NCBI RefSeq assembly: GCF_021049285.1
Contig: NZ_CP088017.1
Location: 3,917,380 to 3,981,379, forward strand
Source of the DNA: Ruania halotolerans
Lineage (GTDB): Bacteria; Actinomycetota; Actinomycetes; Actinomycetales; Beutenbergiaceae
DNA length: 64,000 nt
Direction of reading: 5' to 3'
Part shown: piece after piece, positions 49,724-59,246 of the stretch
Position numbering within the stretch: the stretch's first letter is position 1
Layout of the letters: every line of letters begins with the position of its first letter
The notes under the pieces: model-generated
The model's input: the letters and a program-made list of their open reading frames with translations, nothing else
What the model was told of the DNA's origin: nothing
Databases searched by the model: none
Program-made: the position numbers and the translations under genes

Positions 49724-51210
49724 CCCCAGACCAGACCCTGGCTCGGCTCCTCCATCACCCGGGCCACATCGTGCAGCACCCGGGAGGCGAGCTCACCATC
49801 GACCAGCCGGTGATCGACCGAGAGCGCGAGCTGACTGACCCAGCGCTTCTTGATCTTTCCCTTGTGCACCCACGGACGCTCGGCGATCGCACCGAAGGCG
49901 AGGATCGCCGACTCCCCCGGGTTCAGGATCGGGGTGCCGGTGTCGATCCCGAAGATCCCCACATTCGTGATCGTCACCGTGCCATCGGCCATCTCCGCGG
50001 GCTGGGTCTTCCCGGCCCGCGCCGTACTGGTCAGATCGGCGATCGCCTCCGCCAGCTCGTGCATCGAGAGCCGGTGCGCGTCCTTGATGTTCGGCACCAT
50101 CAGCCCGCGCGGGGTCGCGGCCGCGATGCCGAGGTTGATGTAGTGCTTGTAGACGATCTCCTGCGTCTCATCGTCCCAGGCAGCACTGATCATCGGCCGC
50201 TGCCGGATCGCCAGGATGAGCGCCTTCGCTGCTACCAGCAGCGGAGTCACCCGCACATCGGCAAAGTCGCGGTCGGCCTTGAGCCGCTCCACCAGGCGCA
50301 TCGTCTTGGTCACGTCCACGGTCACGAAGACGGTCACGTGCGGTGCGGTGAACGCCGAGGCCACCATCGCCTCCGCCGTCCGCGCCCGCACGCTGCGCAC
50401 CGGCACCCGGGTCTGCCGCCCGTCCGCTGAGACCGTGCCGCCGTCCAGCCAGGGCCGGTCGTCGCCCTCGTTCTTCACGAGCTTCTCCGGTGCGGATCGT
50501 TCGGCGGCGGAAAGGACATCCGCACGCGTGACGATCCCGCCCGGGCCTGTCCCCGGCACACGACCCAGCTCGATCCCGAGGTCCTTGGCGAGCTTACGCA
50601 CCGGCGGTTTGGCCAGCACGTGCACGGCAGGCCGTTCTGAGCGACCGGCAGGAGCAGCTGCCGACGGCGCAGCCTCAGCAGAGGGCTGCGGCGCCGGTGC
50701 GGGCGGTTCTGCCTGAGGTTCGGCCGGGGCCGCCTCTGGAGGTACGGCGGCGGCCCTGCGGGGCCGCCGCGTCCCGGCCGCATGTTTGGTGCCGTACCCC
50801 ACCAGCACCCCGCCGCTGGTCTCCTCCTCGTTCGCACCGGCCGACGGCGCCGCCTCGCCCGAGGCCCCCTCCTCGCCAGGCGAGGAGGCCTGAGCATCGG
50901 AGGGGCCGCCGTCGGCGGTGGCTGAAGCGCCCGTGGGGGCATCGGCGCTGGCCCGCGCTCCCTCGGGATCGGTATCGATGGTGATGATCGGGGTACCGAC
51001 CTCCACTGTGTCACCGACTGAGGCGAGCAGTTCAGCAACGACTCCCGCGTGCGGGCTCGGCAGTTCGACCAGGCTCTTCGCCGTCTCGATCTCGACGATC
51101 TCCTGGTTCACCGTGACGGCATCGCCGACGGCGACCCGCCACTCGACGATGTCGGCCTCGGTAAGTCCTTCACCGACGTCGGGAAGGCGGAACTGCACGT
51201 ACTGCGGCAT
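49720..51210 (-). CDS. bkdC: Dihydrolipoamide acyltransferase (E2) of a 2-oxoacid dehydrogenase complex
   Basis: The 496-residue E2 has a lipoyl domain (about 1-80, Lys in EIETAKSLVELPSP), a long Ala/Pro/Glu linker, a peripheral-subunit-binding domain (VRKLAKDLGIELGRVPGTGPGGIVTRADV) and the catalytic core ending with SVDHRLVDGELASRVL (His and Asp of the HxxxDG motif). It passes acyl groups to CoA. With the E1 genes upstream it forms the branched-chain 2-oxoacid dehydrogenase complex. The E3 gene is not in the window. Start at 51210 (MPQYVQFRLPDVGEGL). It ends on the XRE stop. Confidence 0.93.
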   Translation of the reverse strand: MPQYVQFRLPDVGEGLTEADIVEWRVAVGDAVTVNQEIVEIETAKSLVELPSPHAGVVAELLASVGDTVEVGTPIITIDTDPEGARASADAPTGASATADGGPSDAQASSPGEEGASGEAAPSAGANEEETSGGVLVGYGTKHAAGTRRPRRAAAVPPEAAPAEPQAEPPAPAPQPSAEAAPSAAAPAGRSERPAVHVLAKPPVRKLAKDLGIELGRVPGTGPGGIVTRADVLSAAERSAPEKLVKNEGDDRPWLDGGTVSADGRQTRVPVRSVRARTAEAMVASAFTAPHVTVFVTVDVTKTMRLVERLKADRDFADVRVTPLLVAAKALILAIRQRPMISAAWDDETQEIVYKHYINLGIAAATPRGLMVPNIKDAHRLSMHELAEAIADLTSTARAGKTQPAEMADGTVTITNVGIFGIDTGTPILNPGESAILAFGAIAERPWVHKGKIKKRWVSQLALSVDHRLVDGELASRVLHDVARVMEEPSQGLVWG

Positions 51211-51232
51211 GGCTGGTTCGTCTCCTCGGGTG

Positions 51233-52249
51233 TCAGTGTGAGAGCACCGTATCGACTGCGTGCAGCACGCGGTCGAGGTTCGGCAGGTACTCCTCCTCGA
51301 TCTTCGAGACCGGGTACGGCGTGTGGAACCCACCCACGCGCAACACCGGTGCTTCCAGATGGTAGAAGCACTCCTCGGTGATTCGCGCGGCGATCTCACC
51401 CCCGGCACCCAGGAAGGTGGGGGCCTCGTGCACCACGACCAGGCGACCGGTGCGGCGCACCGAGGCAGCGATGGTGGGGAAGTCGATCGGGGAGACCGCC
51501 CGCAGGTCGATCACCTCGAGGCTGATGCCGTCTGCCTCGGCAGCGGCCGCTGCGCGCAGCGCCGTGGCCACCGCCGGGCCGTACGCCACCACGGTGACGT
51601 CGGTGCCTGGCCGGGCCACGCGCGCTGTGTTCAGCCCGTCCCCGCCTCCTATCGCCGAATCGGTGGCGGAGACGTCCACCTCGGCCTTGTCCCAGTAGCG
51701 CGCCTTCGGCTCGAAGAACAGCACCGGATCCGGTGAGGCGATTGCCTGCTGGATCATCGTGAAGGCGTCGGCCGGCGTGGCCGGGGTGATCACTCGCAGG
51801 CCTGGGGTGTGCGCGAACAGCACCTCCGGGGACTCGGAGTGGTGTTCCACCGCACCGATCCCGCCACCGTACGGAACCCGGATCACCACGGGCACGTGGA
51901 CGGCGCCACGGGAGCGGTAGTGCATCTTGGCCAGCTGGGTGGTGATCTGGTTGAAGGCAGGGAAGATGAACCCGTCGAACTGGATCTCGCACACCGGGCG
52001 ATAGCCGGCCACAGCCAGGCCGATCGCAGTGCCGACGATCCCGGATTCCGCGAGCGGGGTGTCCACCACACGCTCGGATCCGAAGTCCTTCTGCAGACCG
52101 TCGGTCACGCGGAACACCCCACCGAGTGGGCCGATGTCCTCCCCCATGAGCATGACCTTGGGGTCGCGCTCCATGGCGCGGCGCAGTCCGAGGTTGATCG
52201 CCTTGCCGAGCGTGATGCGCTCGGTGCTGCTCTCGACGGTGGTGCTCAT
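51233..52249 (-). CDS. bkdB: 2-oxoacid dehydrogenase E1 component, beta subunit
   Basis: The 338-residue subunit has ITLGKAINLGLRRAMERDPKVMLMGEDIGPLGGVFRVT, FGSERVVDTPLAESGIVGTAIGLAVAG and PYGGGIGAVEHHSESPE, the E1-beta hallmarks, with HHSE near the active site. Together with the alpha subunit it decarboxylates branched-chain 2-oxo acids using thiamine diphosphate. Its ATG overlaps the alpha stop by 4 nt, and 22 nt separate it from E2. Confidence 0.94.
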   Translation of the reverse strand: MSTTVESSTERITLGKAINLGLRRAMERDPKVMLMGEDIGPLGGVFRVTDGLQKDFGSERVVDTPLAESGIVGTAIGLAVAGYRPVCEIQFDGFIFPAFNQITTQLAKMHYRSRGAVHVPVVIRVPYGGGIGAVEHHSESPEVLFAHTPGLRVITPATPADAFTMIQQAIASPDPVLFFEPKARYWDKAEVDVSATDSAIGGGDGLNTARVARPGTDVTVVAYGPAVATALRAAAAAEADGISLEVIDLRAVSPIDFPTIAASVRRTGRLVVVHEAPTFLGAGGEIAARITEECFYHLEAPVLRVGGFHTPYPVSKIEEEYLPNLDRVLHAVDTVLSH

Positions 52250-53397
52250 GCTGACGCCTCCTCGGTGGCGAAACCCTCTTCATACTCGGCCAGCCACGCC
52301 CGATCCGCGCTGACCTGAGGATTCTCGCTCGCGTAGACGTGCTCGAACATCCGCTCCGTGCCCGGTGCGGCAATGGCCCGGCAGTACTCACGGATCTCGG
52401 CGCCGAACTGTTCCGTCTCGGCCTCCAGCTCCGTGAAGAACTGCTCGCTCTCCCCTTCACGCACCAGCAAGGCATGCAGCCTGTCGATCGGATCCCGGCG
52501 CCGCCACATCTCCTCCTCGGCGCGAGTGCGGTACTTCGTCGGGTCATCGGAGGTGGTGTGCGCGCCCATCCGGTAGGTGACCGCTTCGATGAACGTGGGA
52601 CCCCCACCGGAGCGGGCACGCTCGAGCGCCTCGAGCATCACGGCGTGGCTGGCCAGCACGTCGTTGCCATCCACCCGGACCGAGGGCACGCCGAAACCTC
52701 GCCCGCGGTGGAACAGCGGCACCCGGCTCTGCTGCTGCGCGGGTTCGGAGATTGCCCATTGATTGTTCTGGCAGAAGAACACCACGGGCGCATCGTTGAC
52801 GGCGGCGAATGTCAGGGCCTCGTTCACGTCGCCCTGCGCCGTGGCGCCGTCGCCGAAGTAGGCCACGGCGGCTCGATCGCGATCGGGGTTCCCCGTGCCG
52901 ACATCACCGTCGCGCTGGATCCCCATCGCGTACCCGGTGGCGTGCAGCGTGTGCGCACCGATCACCAGGGTGTACAGGTGGAAGTTGTGTTCTGCGGGGT
53001 CCCAGCCCCCGTGGTCCTCTCCGCGGAACAGGTGCAGCGTCTTGCGCAGATCGACTCCGCGGGTCCACGCAACGCCAAGCTCGCGATAGGAGGGAAACAC
53101 GTAGTCTCGGACGCCGAGCGCACGCCCGGATCCGACCTGCGCGGCCTCCTGGCCAAGACACGGCGGCCATAGGCCGAGTTCACCGTGGCGTTGCAGCGAC
53201 GTGGCCTCGGTGTCGAAACGACGAACCATCACCATGTCTCGGTAGAGACTCTGGAGTGCCTCGGTATCCAGGTGATCGACCCGGGCCGAGTAACTCTCGT
53301 GATGCACACGCTCACCATCGGGGGTGAGCAGCTGGATGAGATCATCATCCGGTCCTCCGACTGGGGTGGTGTCCCCGTCTGCGTCGGGTGTGAACAC
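52246..53397 (-). CDS. bkdA: 2-oxoacid dehydrogenase E1 component, alpha subunit
   Basis: The 383-residue subunit has the thiamine diphosphate motif GDGATAQGDVNEALTFAAVNDAPVVFFCQNN and YRMGAHTTSDDPTKYR, where the phosphorylation-loop-like region lies. Branched-chain type is favoured by VMVRRFDTEATSLQRHGELGLWPPCLGQEAAQVG. The start is GTG at 53397. The gene is first in the bkdABC operon and lies behind the double palindrome at 53439-53473. The acyl-CoA products feed leucine/valine/isoleucine breakdown and branched fatty-acid priming. Confidence 0.93.
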   Translation of the reverse strand: MFTPDADGDTTPVGGPDDDLIQLLTPDGERVHHESYSARVDHLDTEALQSLYRDMVMVRRFDTEATSLQRHGELGLWPPCLGQEAAQVGSGRALGVRDYVFPSYRELGVAWTRGVDLRKTLHLFRGEDHGGWDPAEHNFHLYTLVIGAHTLHATGYAMGIQRDGDVGTGNPDRDRAAVAYFGDGATAQGDVNEALTFAAVNDAPVVFFCQNNQWAISEPAQQQSRVPLFHRGRGFGVPSVRVDGNDVLASHAVMLEALERARSGGGPTFIEAVTYRMGAHTTSDDPTKYRTRAEEEMWRRRDPIDRLHALLVREGESEQFFTELEAETEQFGAEIREYCRAIAAPGTERMFEHVYASENPQVSADRAWLAEYEEGFATEEASA

Positions 53398-53438
53398 AGG
53401 CGAACTCCTTCGTGTGGGAATGGCGGACCACGCGCTAC

Positions 53439-53478
53439 AACCTACGTCAGCGTAGGCTACGCGAGCGTAGGTTCAAAC
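53439..53478 (-). promoter_or_regulatory. Double-palindrome operator over the bkd promoter
   Basis: AACCTACG (53439-53446) and CGTAGGTT (53466-53473) are inverted ends of a near-symmetrical 35-bp block, with GCGTAG-G-CTACGC (53450-53462) as perfect centre. It can also be read as two 15-bp tandem units of CTACG-N4-CGTAGG. On the reverse strand TTGAAC (53478-53473) and TACGCT give a promoter with 16-bp spacing that the operator covers. Confidence 0.6.
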
Positions 53479-53846
53479 GAGAGGTCAGCCATCAGATCGG
53501 AACGGCGACTTTGTAGAGAACCTCCAAAACTCGGCGACGACGGCGGCGACGAGCGGTACGTACCGCCAGACAGAACGCCGCATCGGTGCGGCACCACTCA
53601 GCGTCTCACCTTGTGGACACATCCGCTACGGCGACGCGCATGCATTGTCGCTAGACGGCGAATCGAATGAGCGGAAGCTGAGTTCGCGGCGCGAAGCCAA
53701 GGCGATCGGCGAACAGGGATCTCATGTGGGATTCTGGCGCCCACCGACTGCACTCCTGGCCGCAATAATCCACCGATTCTCGCCCGGAGTTCATCACCCT
53801 TTCGAGCGTCGTGATCAGATCGTGACCCTCGAGTCCACTCCATTCG

Positions 53847-53871
53847 CTTGACTTCGAGTCTCGAACTCAAG
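53847..53871. promoter_or_regulatory. 25-bp palindrome upstream of the sugar-binding gene
   Basis: A palindrome with 22 of 25 symmetrical positions, ends CTTGA and TCAAG and inner TTCGAG/CTCGAA, lies 159 bp before the binding-protein ATG. It is a candidate operator for the ROK regulator or a catabolite regulator. Confidence 0.5.
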
Positions 53872-53896
53872 AGAGTGTGAACCGCTCGATCACGAC

Positions 53897-53994
53897 GGCG
53901 TCGTCGACGGTGTCCCACATCTCGTCGCCACCGCCACTGATGGAGCACCTGCCGAATCTCTGAGTCCGGCGCCACCGATGGCGTCGTCGACGGT
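53897..53994 (+). repeat. 15-bp direct repeat pair, 83 bp apart
   Basis: GGCGTCGTCGACGGT occurs identically at 53897-53911 and 53980-53994. Each contains CGTCGACG, itself a palindrome. The second copy ends 35 bp before the binding-protein ATG, so the pair may be two regulator sites permitting looping. Confidence 0.45.
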
Positions 53995-54029
53995 TCGGCG
54001 TGACGATCCAACGGAGCGAAGGAGCCCAC

Positions 54030-55181
54030 ATGCGCAAGTACGGATTGGTGGCACTCGGCACGGCGGGCTTGCTCGCCCTGTCGGCGTGCGCAGGCGAAGG
54101 AGCCGGCAGCGGCGACGGTGGTGGTGATGACGCCGGGAGCCAGGCTCCCGAAGACATCCTGGTCGGCGTCTCGATGCCCACCCAGACCTCAGAACGCTGG
54201 ATCGCCGACGGTGAGGCGGTCGAATCCGGGCTCACCGACGCCGGGTACGAGGTGGACCTGCAGTTCGCCAATGACGACATCCCCACGCAGTCCCAGCAGA
54301 TCGACCAGATGATCACCACCGGAGCCGACCTGTTGATCATCGGCGCCATCGACGGCACCGCACTGAGCAGCCAGCTCGAGGCAGCCGCCGCGGCGAACAT
54401 CCCGGTGATCTCCTACGACCGGCTCATCCGGGACAGCGAGCACGTGGACTTCTACGTCACCTTCGACAACTATCAGGTGGGCGTCCAGCAGGCCACCTCG
54501 CTGCTGGTGGGCCTGGGTCTGCTGAACGAGGACGGCAGTGAGGGCGATGCCGAGGGTCCGTTCAACATCGAGCTGTTCGCCGGTTCGCTGGACGACAACA
54601 ATGCGCACTTCTTCTGGGATGGTGCGATCGAGACGCTGCAGCCCTATCTGGATGACGGCACGCTGACCGTCCCCTCAGGGCAGACCGATATCGAGCAGGC
54701 GGCAACGCTACGGTGGCAGCAGGAGACTGCCCAGAAGCGCATGGAAGATCTGCTCACCGCCGCCTACAGTGACGGCACCGAGCTGCACGGGGTGCTTTCT
54801 CCCTATGACGGTCTCTCCCGCGGCATCATCACCGCTCTGCAGGGAGTCGGGATGGGGCCCTCGATCGACGAGGGGCTGCCCATCGTGACCGGTCAGGACG
54901 CAGAGATCGCCTCGGTGGCGTTGATCGACCAGGGTGTGCAGTTCGCCACCATCTTCAAGGACACCCGCAAACTGGCCGAGCAGGCCGTGGTCAGCGGTGA
55001 GGCCTTCCTCGCCGGCGAGGAGCCGGAAGCGAATGACACCGAGACCTATGACAACGGTGTGCAGATCGTGCCCTCGTATCTGCTGGATTCGGACATCGTC
55101 TACGCCGACAACATCGAGTCACTGCTGATCGACTCCGGTTACTGGACCGCCGACGAGGTCGCCTCGGGCGTGGCCGAGTAG
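54030..55181 (+). CDS. chvE: Multiple-monosaccharide-binding lipoprotein (ChvE/XylF-like)
   Basis: The 383-residue lipoprotein has lipobox LSAC at 17-20 and then a type I sugar-binding fold: [79 protein letters not shown] and [17 protein letters not shown]. The order and the segment YDRLIR fit ChvE-type proteins binding aldoses such as arabinose, xylose, glucose and galactose. GAAGGAG precedes the ATG. It forms an operon with the MmsA/MmsB-type genes. Confidence 0.92.
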   Translation: MRKYGLVALGTAGLLALSACAGEGAGSGDGGGDDAGSQAPEDILVGVSMPTQTSERWIADGEAVESGLTDAGYEVDLQFANDDIPTQSQQIDQMITTGADLLIIGAIDGTALSSQLEAAAAANIPVISYDRLIRDSEHVDFYVTFDNYQVGVQQATSLLVGLGLLNEDGSEGDAEGPFNIELFAGSLDDNNAHFFWDGAIETLQPYLDDGTLTVPSGQTDIEQAATLRWQQETAQKRMEDLLTAAYSDGTELHGVLSPYDGLSRGIITALQGVGMGPSIDEGLPIVTGQDAEIASVALIDQGVQFATIFKDTRKLAEQAVVSGEAFLAGEEPEANDTETYDNGVQIVPSYLLDSDIVYADNIESLLIDSGYWTADEVASGVAE

Positions 55182-55203
55182 TTCACCGAGCGTTGACACC
55201 AAC

Positions 55204-55239
55204 CCCGGGGTGCGCCGCTTCCGAGCGACGCACCCCGGG
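55204..55239 (+). terminator. Intercistronic hairpin between binding-protein and ATPase genes
   Basis: A perfect 11-bp GC stem, CCCGGGGTGCG (55204-55214) and CGCACCCCGGG (55229-55239), with 14-nt loop and no T-run. It should partly stop transcription or protect the upstream message from decay, giving more binding protein than transporter. Confidence 0.65.
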
Positions 55240-55261
55240 CTCTGACCCCAAGGAGGTCGGC

Positions 55262-56803
55262 ATGGCCCTCCCCATCCTCGAGATGAGGGACATCACGAAG
55301 ACGTTCCCCGGCGTGAAGGCGCTCGCGAACGTCACCCTCACCGTGACGGACGGCGAGATCCACGCCATCTGTGGCGAGAACGGCGCCGGCAAGTCCACCC
55401 TGATGAAGGTGCTTTCGGGCGTCTACCCGCACGGCACCTACGAGGGTGAGATCGTGCTGGACGGCGAGCCGGTGGAATTCGGGTCGATCAATGACTCCGA
55501 GTCCCGCGGCATCGTCATCATCCATCAGGAGCTCGCCCTCATCCCCCACCTCACCGTGGCGGAGAACATCTTCCTCGGCAACGAACGGCGCGGCACCGGC
55601 GGTCTGATCGACTGGAACCGCACCAATTCCGAGGCCGCTGACCTCCTGCACCAGGTGGGCCTGCACGAGAACCCCACCACGCCGATCCATCAGCTCGGCG
55701 TGGGCAAGCAGCAGCTCATCGAGATCGCGAAGGCGCTCTCCAAGGATGTGCGACTGCTCATCCTGGACGAGCCCACCGCCGCGTTGAACGACAACGACTC
55801 CGCGCACCTGCTGGACCTGCTCCGAGCACTCCGCGAGCGCGGCATCACCTCGATCATGATCTCGCACAAACTGAACGAGATCGCCGACATCGCCGACCGG
55901 ACCACGATCATCCGGGACGGACTCACGATCGAGACCATCGATATGGCCGATCCGGACTCCACCCAGGAACGGATCATCCGCGGCATGGTGGGCCGCGACC
56001 TCTCCCACCGGTATCCCACGCGTGAGCACCAGATCGGCGACGAGATCTTCCGCATCGACAACTGGACTGTGGAGCACCCCACCCAGCACGGCCGCCACGT
56101 GGTGGAAGACGCCACACTGAACGTGCGTGCTGGAGAAGTGGTGGGGATCGCCGGCCTGATGGGTGCCGGGCGCACCGAGCTCGCAATGAGCGTGTTCGGG
56201 CGCACCTACGGTCGGTACGTGAGCGGCCAGGTCACCTTGCACGGCGCACCCATTTCGACGGCGACCGTGGCACAGGCCATTCGCGCCGGGATCGCGTACG
56301 CCACCGAGGATCGCAAGGTGTACGGGCTCAACCTCATCGATGATGTGCGCCGCAACATCTCCGCTGCGGGTCTGCATCAGCTCGCCACGCGCGGGTGGGT
56401 GAACGGCAATGCCGAGTTGCAGGTGGCGCAGGAGTACCGCGCGAACATGAACATCAAAACACCCCACGTGCTGACCACCGTCGGTCAGCTCTCGGGCGGG
56501 AACCAGCAGAAGGTCGTGCTGAGCAAGTGGATCTACACCGATCCGGACGTCCTTATCCTCGACGAACCCACTCGCGGGATCGACGTGGGCGCGAAGTTCG
56601 AGATTTACACCATCATCAATGCGATGGTCGCGGCCGGGAAGGCGGTCATCGTGATCTCCTCCGAGCTGCCCGAGTTGCTCGGGATCTGCGATCGCATCTA
56701 CACATTGGCCTTCGGCCGCATCACCGGTGAGGTCCCGGTGGCCGAGGCCAGTCAGGAGCAGCTCATGCACCTGATGACCATGGAAAGGGAGCTCGTGTCA
56801 TGA
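55262..56803 (+). CDS. mmsA: Multiple-monosaccharide ABC transporter ATPase, two ABC cassettes
   Basis: The 513-residue ATPase has two fused cassettes: Walker [10 protein letters not shown] (about 38-46) with [20 protein letters not shown], signature [14 protein letters not shown] and [11 protein letters not shown]; then GLMGAGRTE (degenerate), [15 protein letters not shown] and [15 protein letters not shown]. This is the XylG/AraG/MmsA type. AAGGAGG lies before the ATG at 55262. Its ATGA overlap couples it to the permease. Confidence 0.95.
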   Translation: MALPILEMRDITKTFPGVKALANVTLTVTDGEIHAICGENGAGKSTLMKVLSGVYPHGTYEGEIVLDGEPVEFGSINDSESRGIVIIHQELALIPHLTVAENIFLGNERRGTGGLIDWNRTNSEAADLLHQVGLHENPTTPIHQLGVGKQQLIEIAKALSKDVRLLILDEPTAALNDNDSAHLLDLLRALRERGITSIMISHKLNEIADIADRTTIIRDGLTIETIDMADPDSTQERIIRGMVGRDLSHRYPTREHQIGDEIFRIDNWTVEHPTQHGRHVVEDATLNVRAGEVVGIAGLMGAGRTELAMSVFGRTYGRYVSGQVTLHGAPISTATVAQAIRAGIAYATEDRKVYGLNLIDDVRRNISAAGLHQLATRGWVNGNAELQVAQEYRANMNIKTPHVLTTVGQLSGGNQQKVVLSKWIYTDPDVLILDEPTRGIDVGAKFEIYTIINAMVAAGKAVIVISSELPELLGICDRIYTLAFGRITGEVPVAEASQEQLMHLMTMERELVS

Positions 56804-57978
56804 CTCAGGTCGCCAACATCTGGGAGCTCGCCTCCCGCAACCTGCGCCAGAGCGGCATCGTGCTGGCGTTCGCGGCCATCGTGCTGCTCTTCACCCTGCT
56901 GAACCCCACGTTCCTCTCCCCCGGGAACCTCACCAACATCGTGCTGCAGTACTCCTACATCCTGATCCTCGCGATCGGGATGGTGATCGTGATCATCGGC
57001 GGCCACATCGATCTCTCCGTGGGATCCCTCGTGGCACTGACCGGGGCCGTGGCCGCGGTGCTGGTGATCCGCGGTGGAGTGCCGTGGTGGGTGGGCGTCC
57101 TGGCGGCCATCGCCGTGGGCCTGCTCGCCGGTGCATGGCAGGGATTCTGGGTGGCCTACGTGGGCATTCCGGCGTTCATCGTGACCCTTGCGGGCATGCT
57201 GCTCTTCCGCGGACTCGCCTGGCTGGTGCTGGACAACATCTCCCTCTCCCCGTTCGGCGGCGCCTACTACCAGATCGCCAACGGCTTCCAGAACGGCCTG
57301 CTCGGCGGGGCAGGCTTCGACGTGTTCACCCTGGTGATCTTCGCGATCGGCGTGGCCGGGTACGCGGTGAGCCAGTGGCGCGCCCGCCTCGCGAAGCTGC
57401 GCTACCAGCAGGTGGTCGAGTCGATGCCGTTGTTCGTGGCGAAGATCGTCCTGGTGGGCGCAGTGGTGATGTGGTTCGCCTGGCAACTCGCGCAGAGCCG
57501 CGGTCTGCCGAATGTGCTGATCCTGCTCGCCGTGCTGGTGATCGCCTATGCGATCCTCACCCAGCGGTCGGTGTTCGGCCGGCACGTCTACGCCATCGGG
57601 GGCAATCTGCACGCCGCCCAGCTCTCCGGTGTGCGGGTGAAGAAGGTCAACTTCTGGATCTTCGTGAACATGGGCTTCCTCGCCGCGATCGCCGGTGTGG
57701 TGTTCTCCGCGCGGATGAATGGCGCCCAGCCGAGCGCCGGTGAAATGTTCGAACTCGACGCGATCGCTGCCTGCTTCATCGGTGGCGCCGCTGTCACCGG
57801 TGGTGTCGGCCGCGTGACGGGCGCCATCGTCGGCGGTCTGATCATGGCCGTGATGAGCAACGGCATGCAGCTGATGGGCGTGGACCAGTCGGTGCAGTTG
57901 GTCGTCAAGGGCCTCGTGCTACTGCTCGCCGTGGCCTTCGATGTGTGGAACAAGAAGCGCGCGGGCATCGCACGATGA
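56800..57978 (+). CDS. mmsB: Multiple-monosaccharide ABC transporter permease
   Basis: The 392-residue permease has about ten helices and the RbsC-family blocks [71 protein letters not shown] and [33 protein letters not shown]. The length and the SPFGG(A)YYQI loop fit MmsB/XylH. It forms the channel, probably as a homodimer, for the ChvE-bound aldose. Confidence 0.95.
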   Translation: MTQVANIWELASRNLRQSGIVLAFAAIVLLFTLLNPTFLSPGNLTNIVLQYSYILILAIGMVIVIIGGHIDLSVGSLVALTGAVAAVLVIRGGVPWWVGVLAAIAVGLLAGAWQGFWVAYVGIPAFIVTLAGMLLFRGLAWLVLDNISLSPFGGAYYQIANGFQNGLLGGAGFDVFTLVIFAIGVAGYAVSQWRARLAKLRYQQVVESMPLFVAKIVLVGAVVMWFAWQLAQSRGLPNVLILLAVLVIAYAILTQRSVFGRHVYAIGGNLHAAQLSGVRVKKVNFWIFVNMGFLAAIAGVVFSARMNGAQPSAGEMFELDAIAACFIGGAAVTGGVGRVTGAIVGGLIMAVMSNGMQLMGVDQSVQLVVKGLVLLLAVAFDVWNKKRAGIAR

Positions 57979-57994
57979 CCGCCAAGGTGCCCTC

Positions 57995-58026
57995 CGCCGT
58001 CGGGAACCTCGAGGTTCTCGACGGCG
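57995..58026. terminator. 32-bp palindrome between permease and ROK genes
   Basis: Thirty of 32 bases are symmetrical, with a perfect 14-bp centre GAACCTCGAGGTTC and ends CGCCGTCG/CGACGGCG. It ends 21 bp before TAGACT (58047-58052), the likely -10 of the ROK gene. It may end the transport transcript and also be an operator for the ROK protein. Confidence 0.6.
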
Positions 58027-58058
58027 GGCGGCACGCGGGCGGACACTAGACTCGCGCC

Positions 58059-59246
58059 GTGAGCCCTTTGCCGGCGGGATCGCAGACCTCGTTGCGGGAG
58101 GCCAACACCGCCCTCATCGTCAACGCGGTCAAGCAGTACGGTGGGCTCACCCAGGTGGAGCTCACCGGGGCCACGGGCCTGTCCGCGGCCACCGTTTCCA
58201 CGATCGTCAAGGAACTCACCCGCACCGGCGCCGTCGATACCCGGCCCACGTCCCGCAGCGGCCGGCGGGCCCAGATGGTCACTCTCGCCCGGCGCACCGG
58301 CCTGGCGGCCGGGGTGGTGGTGGGCCATCGCACGCTGCGTGTGCTCCTCGGGGACTTCGCGCACGTCGTGGTGGCGGACCGCTCCATGCCGCTGCCGCCG
58401 GAGCATCCGATGGACACCGTGCTGGACCGGATCGCGCTGCTCGTGGTGGACATGCTCGAACTCGTCGGTTCCGAACTGGAGGAACTCGCCGGGATCGGGA
58501 TCGGCCTGCCTGCCCCGGTGGATGCCTCCACCGGCATGCTCTCCGTACGCGGCATCCTGCGCGGCTGGGACTCCGAGCACATCGGTGACGTGATGGGCAA
58601 GCGCCTCGGCCGGCCCGTCTACGTGGAGAACGATGCCAACCTCGGTGCGCTCGCGGAAGCCACGCTCGGGCATGCGCGTGAGTATGCGGACAGCGTGTAT
58701 GTACGCGCTTCGCATGGCACCGGCGCGGGCATCATGCTCGGCGGCCGGCTGCACCGCGGGTACGGCGGCACGGCCGGGGAGATCGGCCATGTCCAGGTGA
58801 ATCAGCTGGGCCAGATCTGCCGGTGCGGGCGGCGCGGCTGCCTGGACACGGTCGTGGGGGCGGAGGCACTGACGGCGTCACTGCAGATCAGTCACGGCCG
58901 GCTCACCTTCCGTGATCTGATCGTCCGGGCCTCCGACGGCGATCTTGGCTGCGCGCGTGTGGTCACCGATGCGGGGCGCACCGTGGGCCGGGTGCTCGCC
59001 GGCCTGTGCCAGGCCGTGAACCCGCAGATGGTGACCGTGGGCGGTGAGCTGGCCGAATGCGGGGATCTGTTCCTGCAGCCGCTACGGGAGGCCCTGCACG
59101 AACACGCACTGCCCAATCAGGTGGCGCCGATGGAGGTGCACCTGGCCCGTCTCGGCGCCGATGCCGAGCCGATGGGCGCGCTGCTGCACGTCCTGCAGTC
59201 CACCGATCTCACCGGGCAGCTGGATCCGGCCAGAGGGGAACGATGA
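58059..59246 (+). CDS. ROK family transcriptional regulator
   Basis: The 395-residue protein has a winged helix (about 12-70: ANTALIVNAVKQYGGLTQVELTGATGLSAATVSTIVKEL), then a ROK domain with GIGIGLPAPVD and the zinc motif CRCGRRGCLDTVVG, where D replaces the usual E. The DNA-binding part marks it as an XylR/NagC-type repressor rather than a kinase. TAGACT at 58047-58052 ends 6 nt before its GTG (leaderless type). It is coupled to an orphan ABC ATPase and likely controls the sugar operons on both sides. Confidence 0.92.
   Translation: MSPLPAGSQTSLREANTALIVNAVKQYGGLTQVELTGATGLSAATVSTIVKELTRTGAVDTRPTSRSGRRAQMVTLARRTGLAAGVVVGHRTLRVLLGDFAHVVVADRSMPLPPEHPMDTVLDRIALLVVDMLELVGSELEELAGIGIGLPAPVDASTGMLSVRGILRGWDSEHIGDVMGKRLGRPVYVENDANLGALAEATLGHAREYADSVYVRASHGTGAGIMLGGRLHRGYGGTAGEIGHVQVNQLGQICRCGRRGCLDTVVGAEALTASLQISHGRLTFRDLIVRASDGDLGCARVVTDAGRTVGRVLAGLCQAVNPQMVTVGGELAECGDLFLQPLREALHEHALPNQVAPMEVHLARLGADAEPMGALLHVLQSTDLTGQLDPARGER

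Larger units (their letters stand above)
53398..54029. other. 632-bp divergent intergenic region
   Basis: No convincing gene on either strand; short open frames lack ribosome sites and family resemblance, and GC falls below that of the genes. It holds the bkd operator (53439-53473), a 25-bp palindrome (53847-53871) and a pair of 15-bp direct repeats (53897, 53980), serving both the bkd operon and the sugar-transport operon. Confidence 0.6.

Noticed and set aside
51396-52619. A 407-codon reverse open frame across the E1 alpha/beta junction
   Set aside because: Arg/Gly-rich out-of-frame translation of two clear E1 genes.
53185-53670. Forward open frame of 161 codons beside the bkd promoter
   Set aside because: It begins inside the reverse-strand E1 alpha gene and runs over the operator; no domain or ribosome site.
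53598-54029. Reverse open frame of 143 codons upstream of the sugar-binding gene
   Set aside because: Arg/Ser-rich, unrecognised, no ribosome site, and covers the operator-like repeats.
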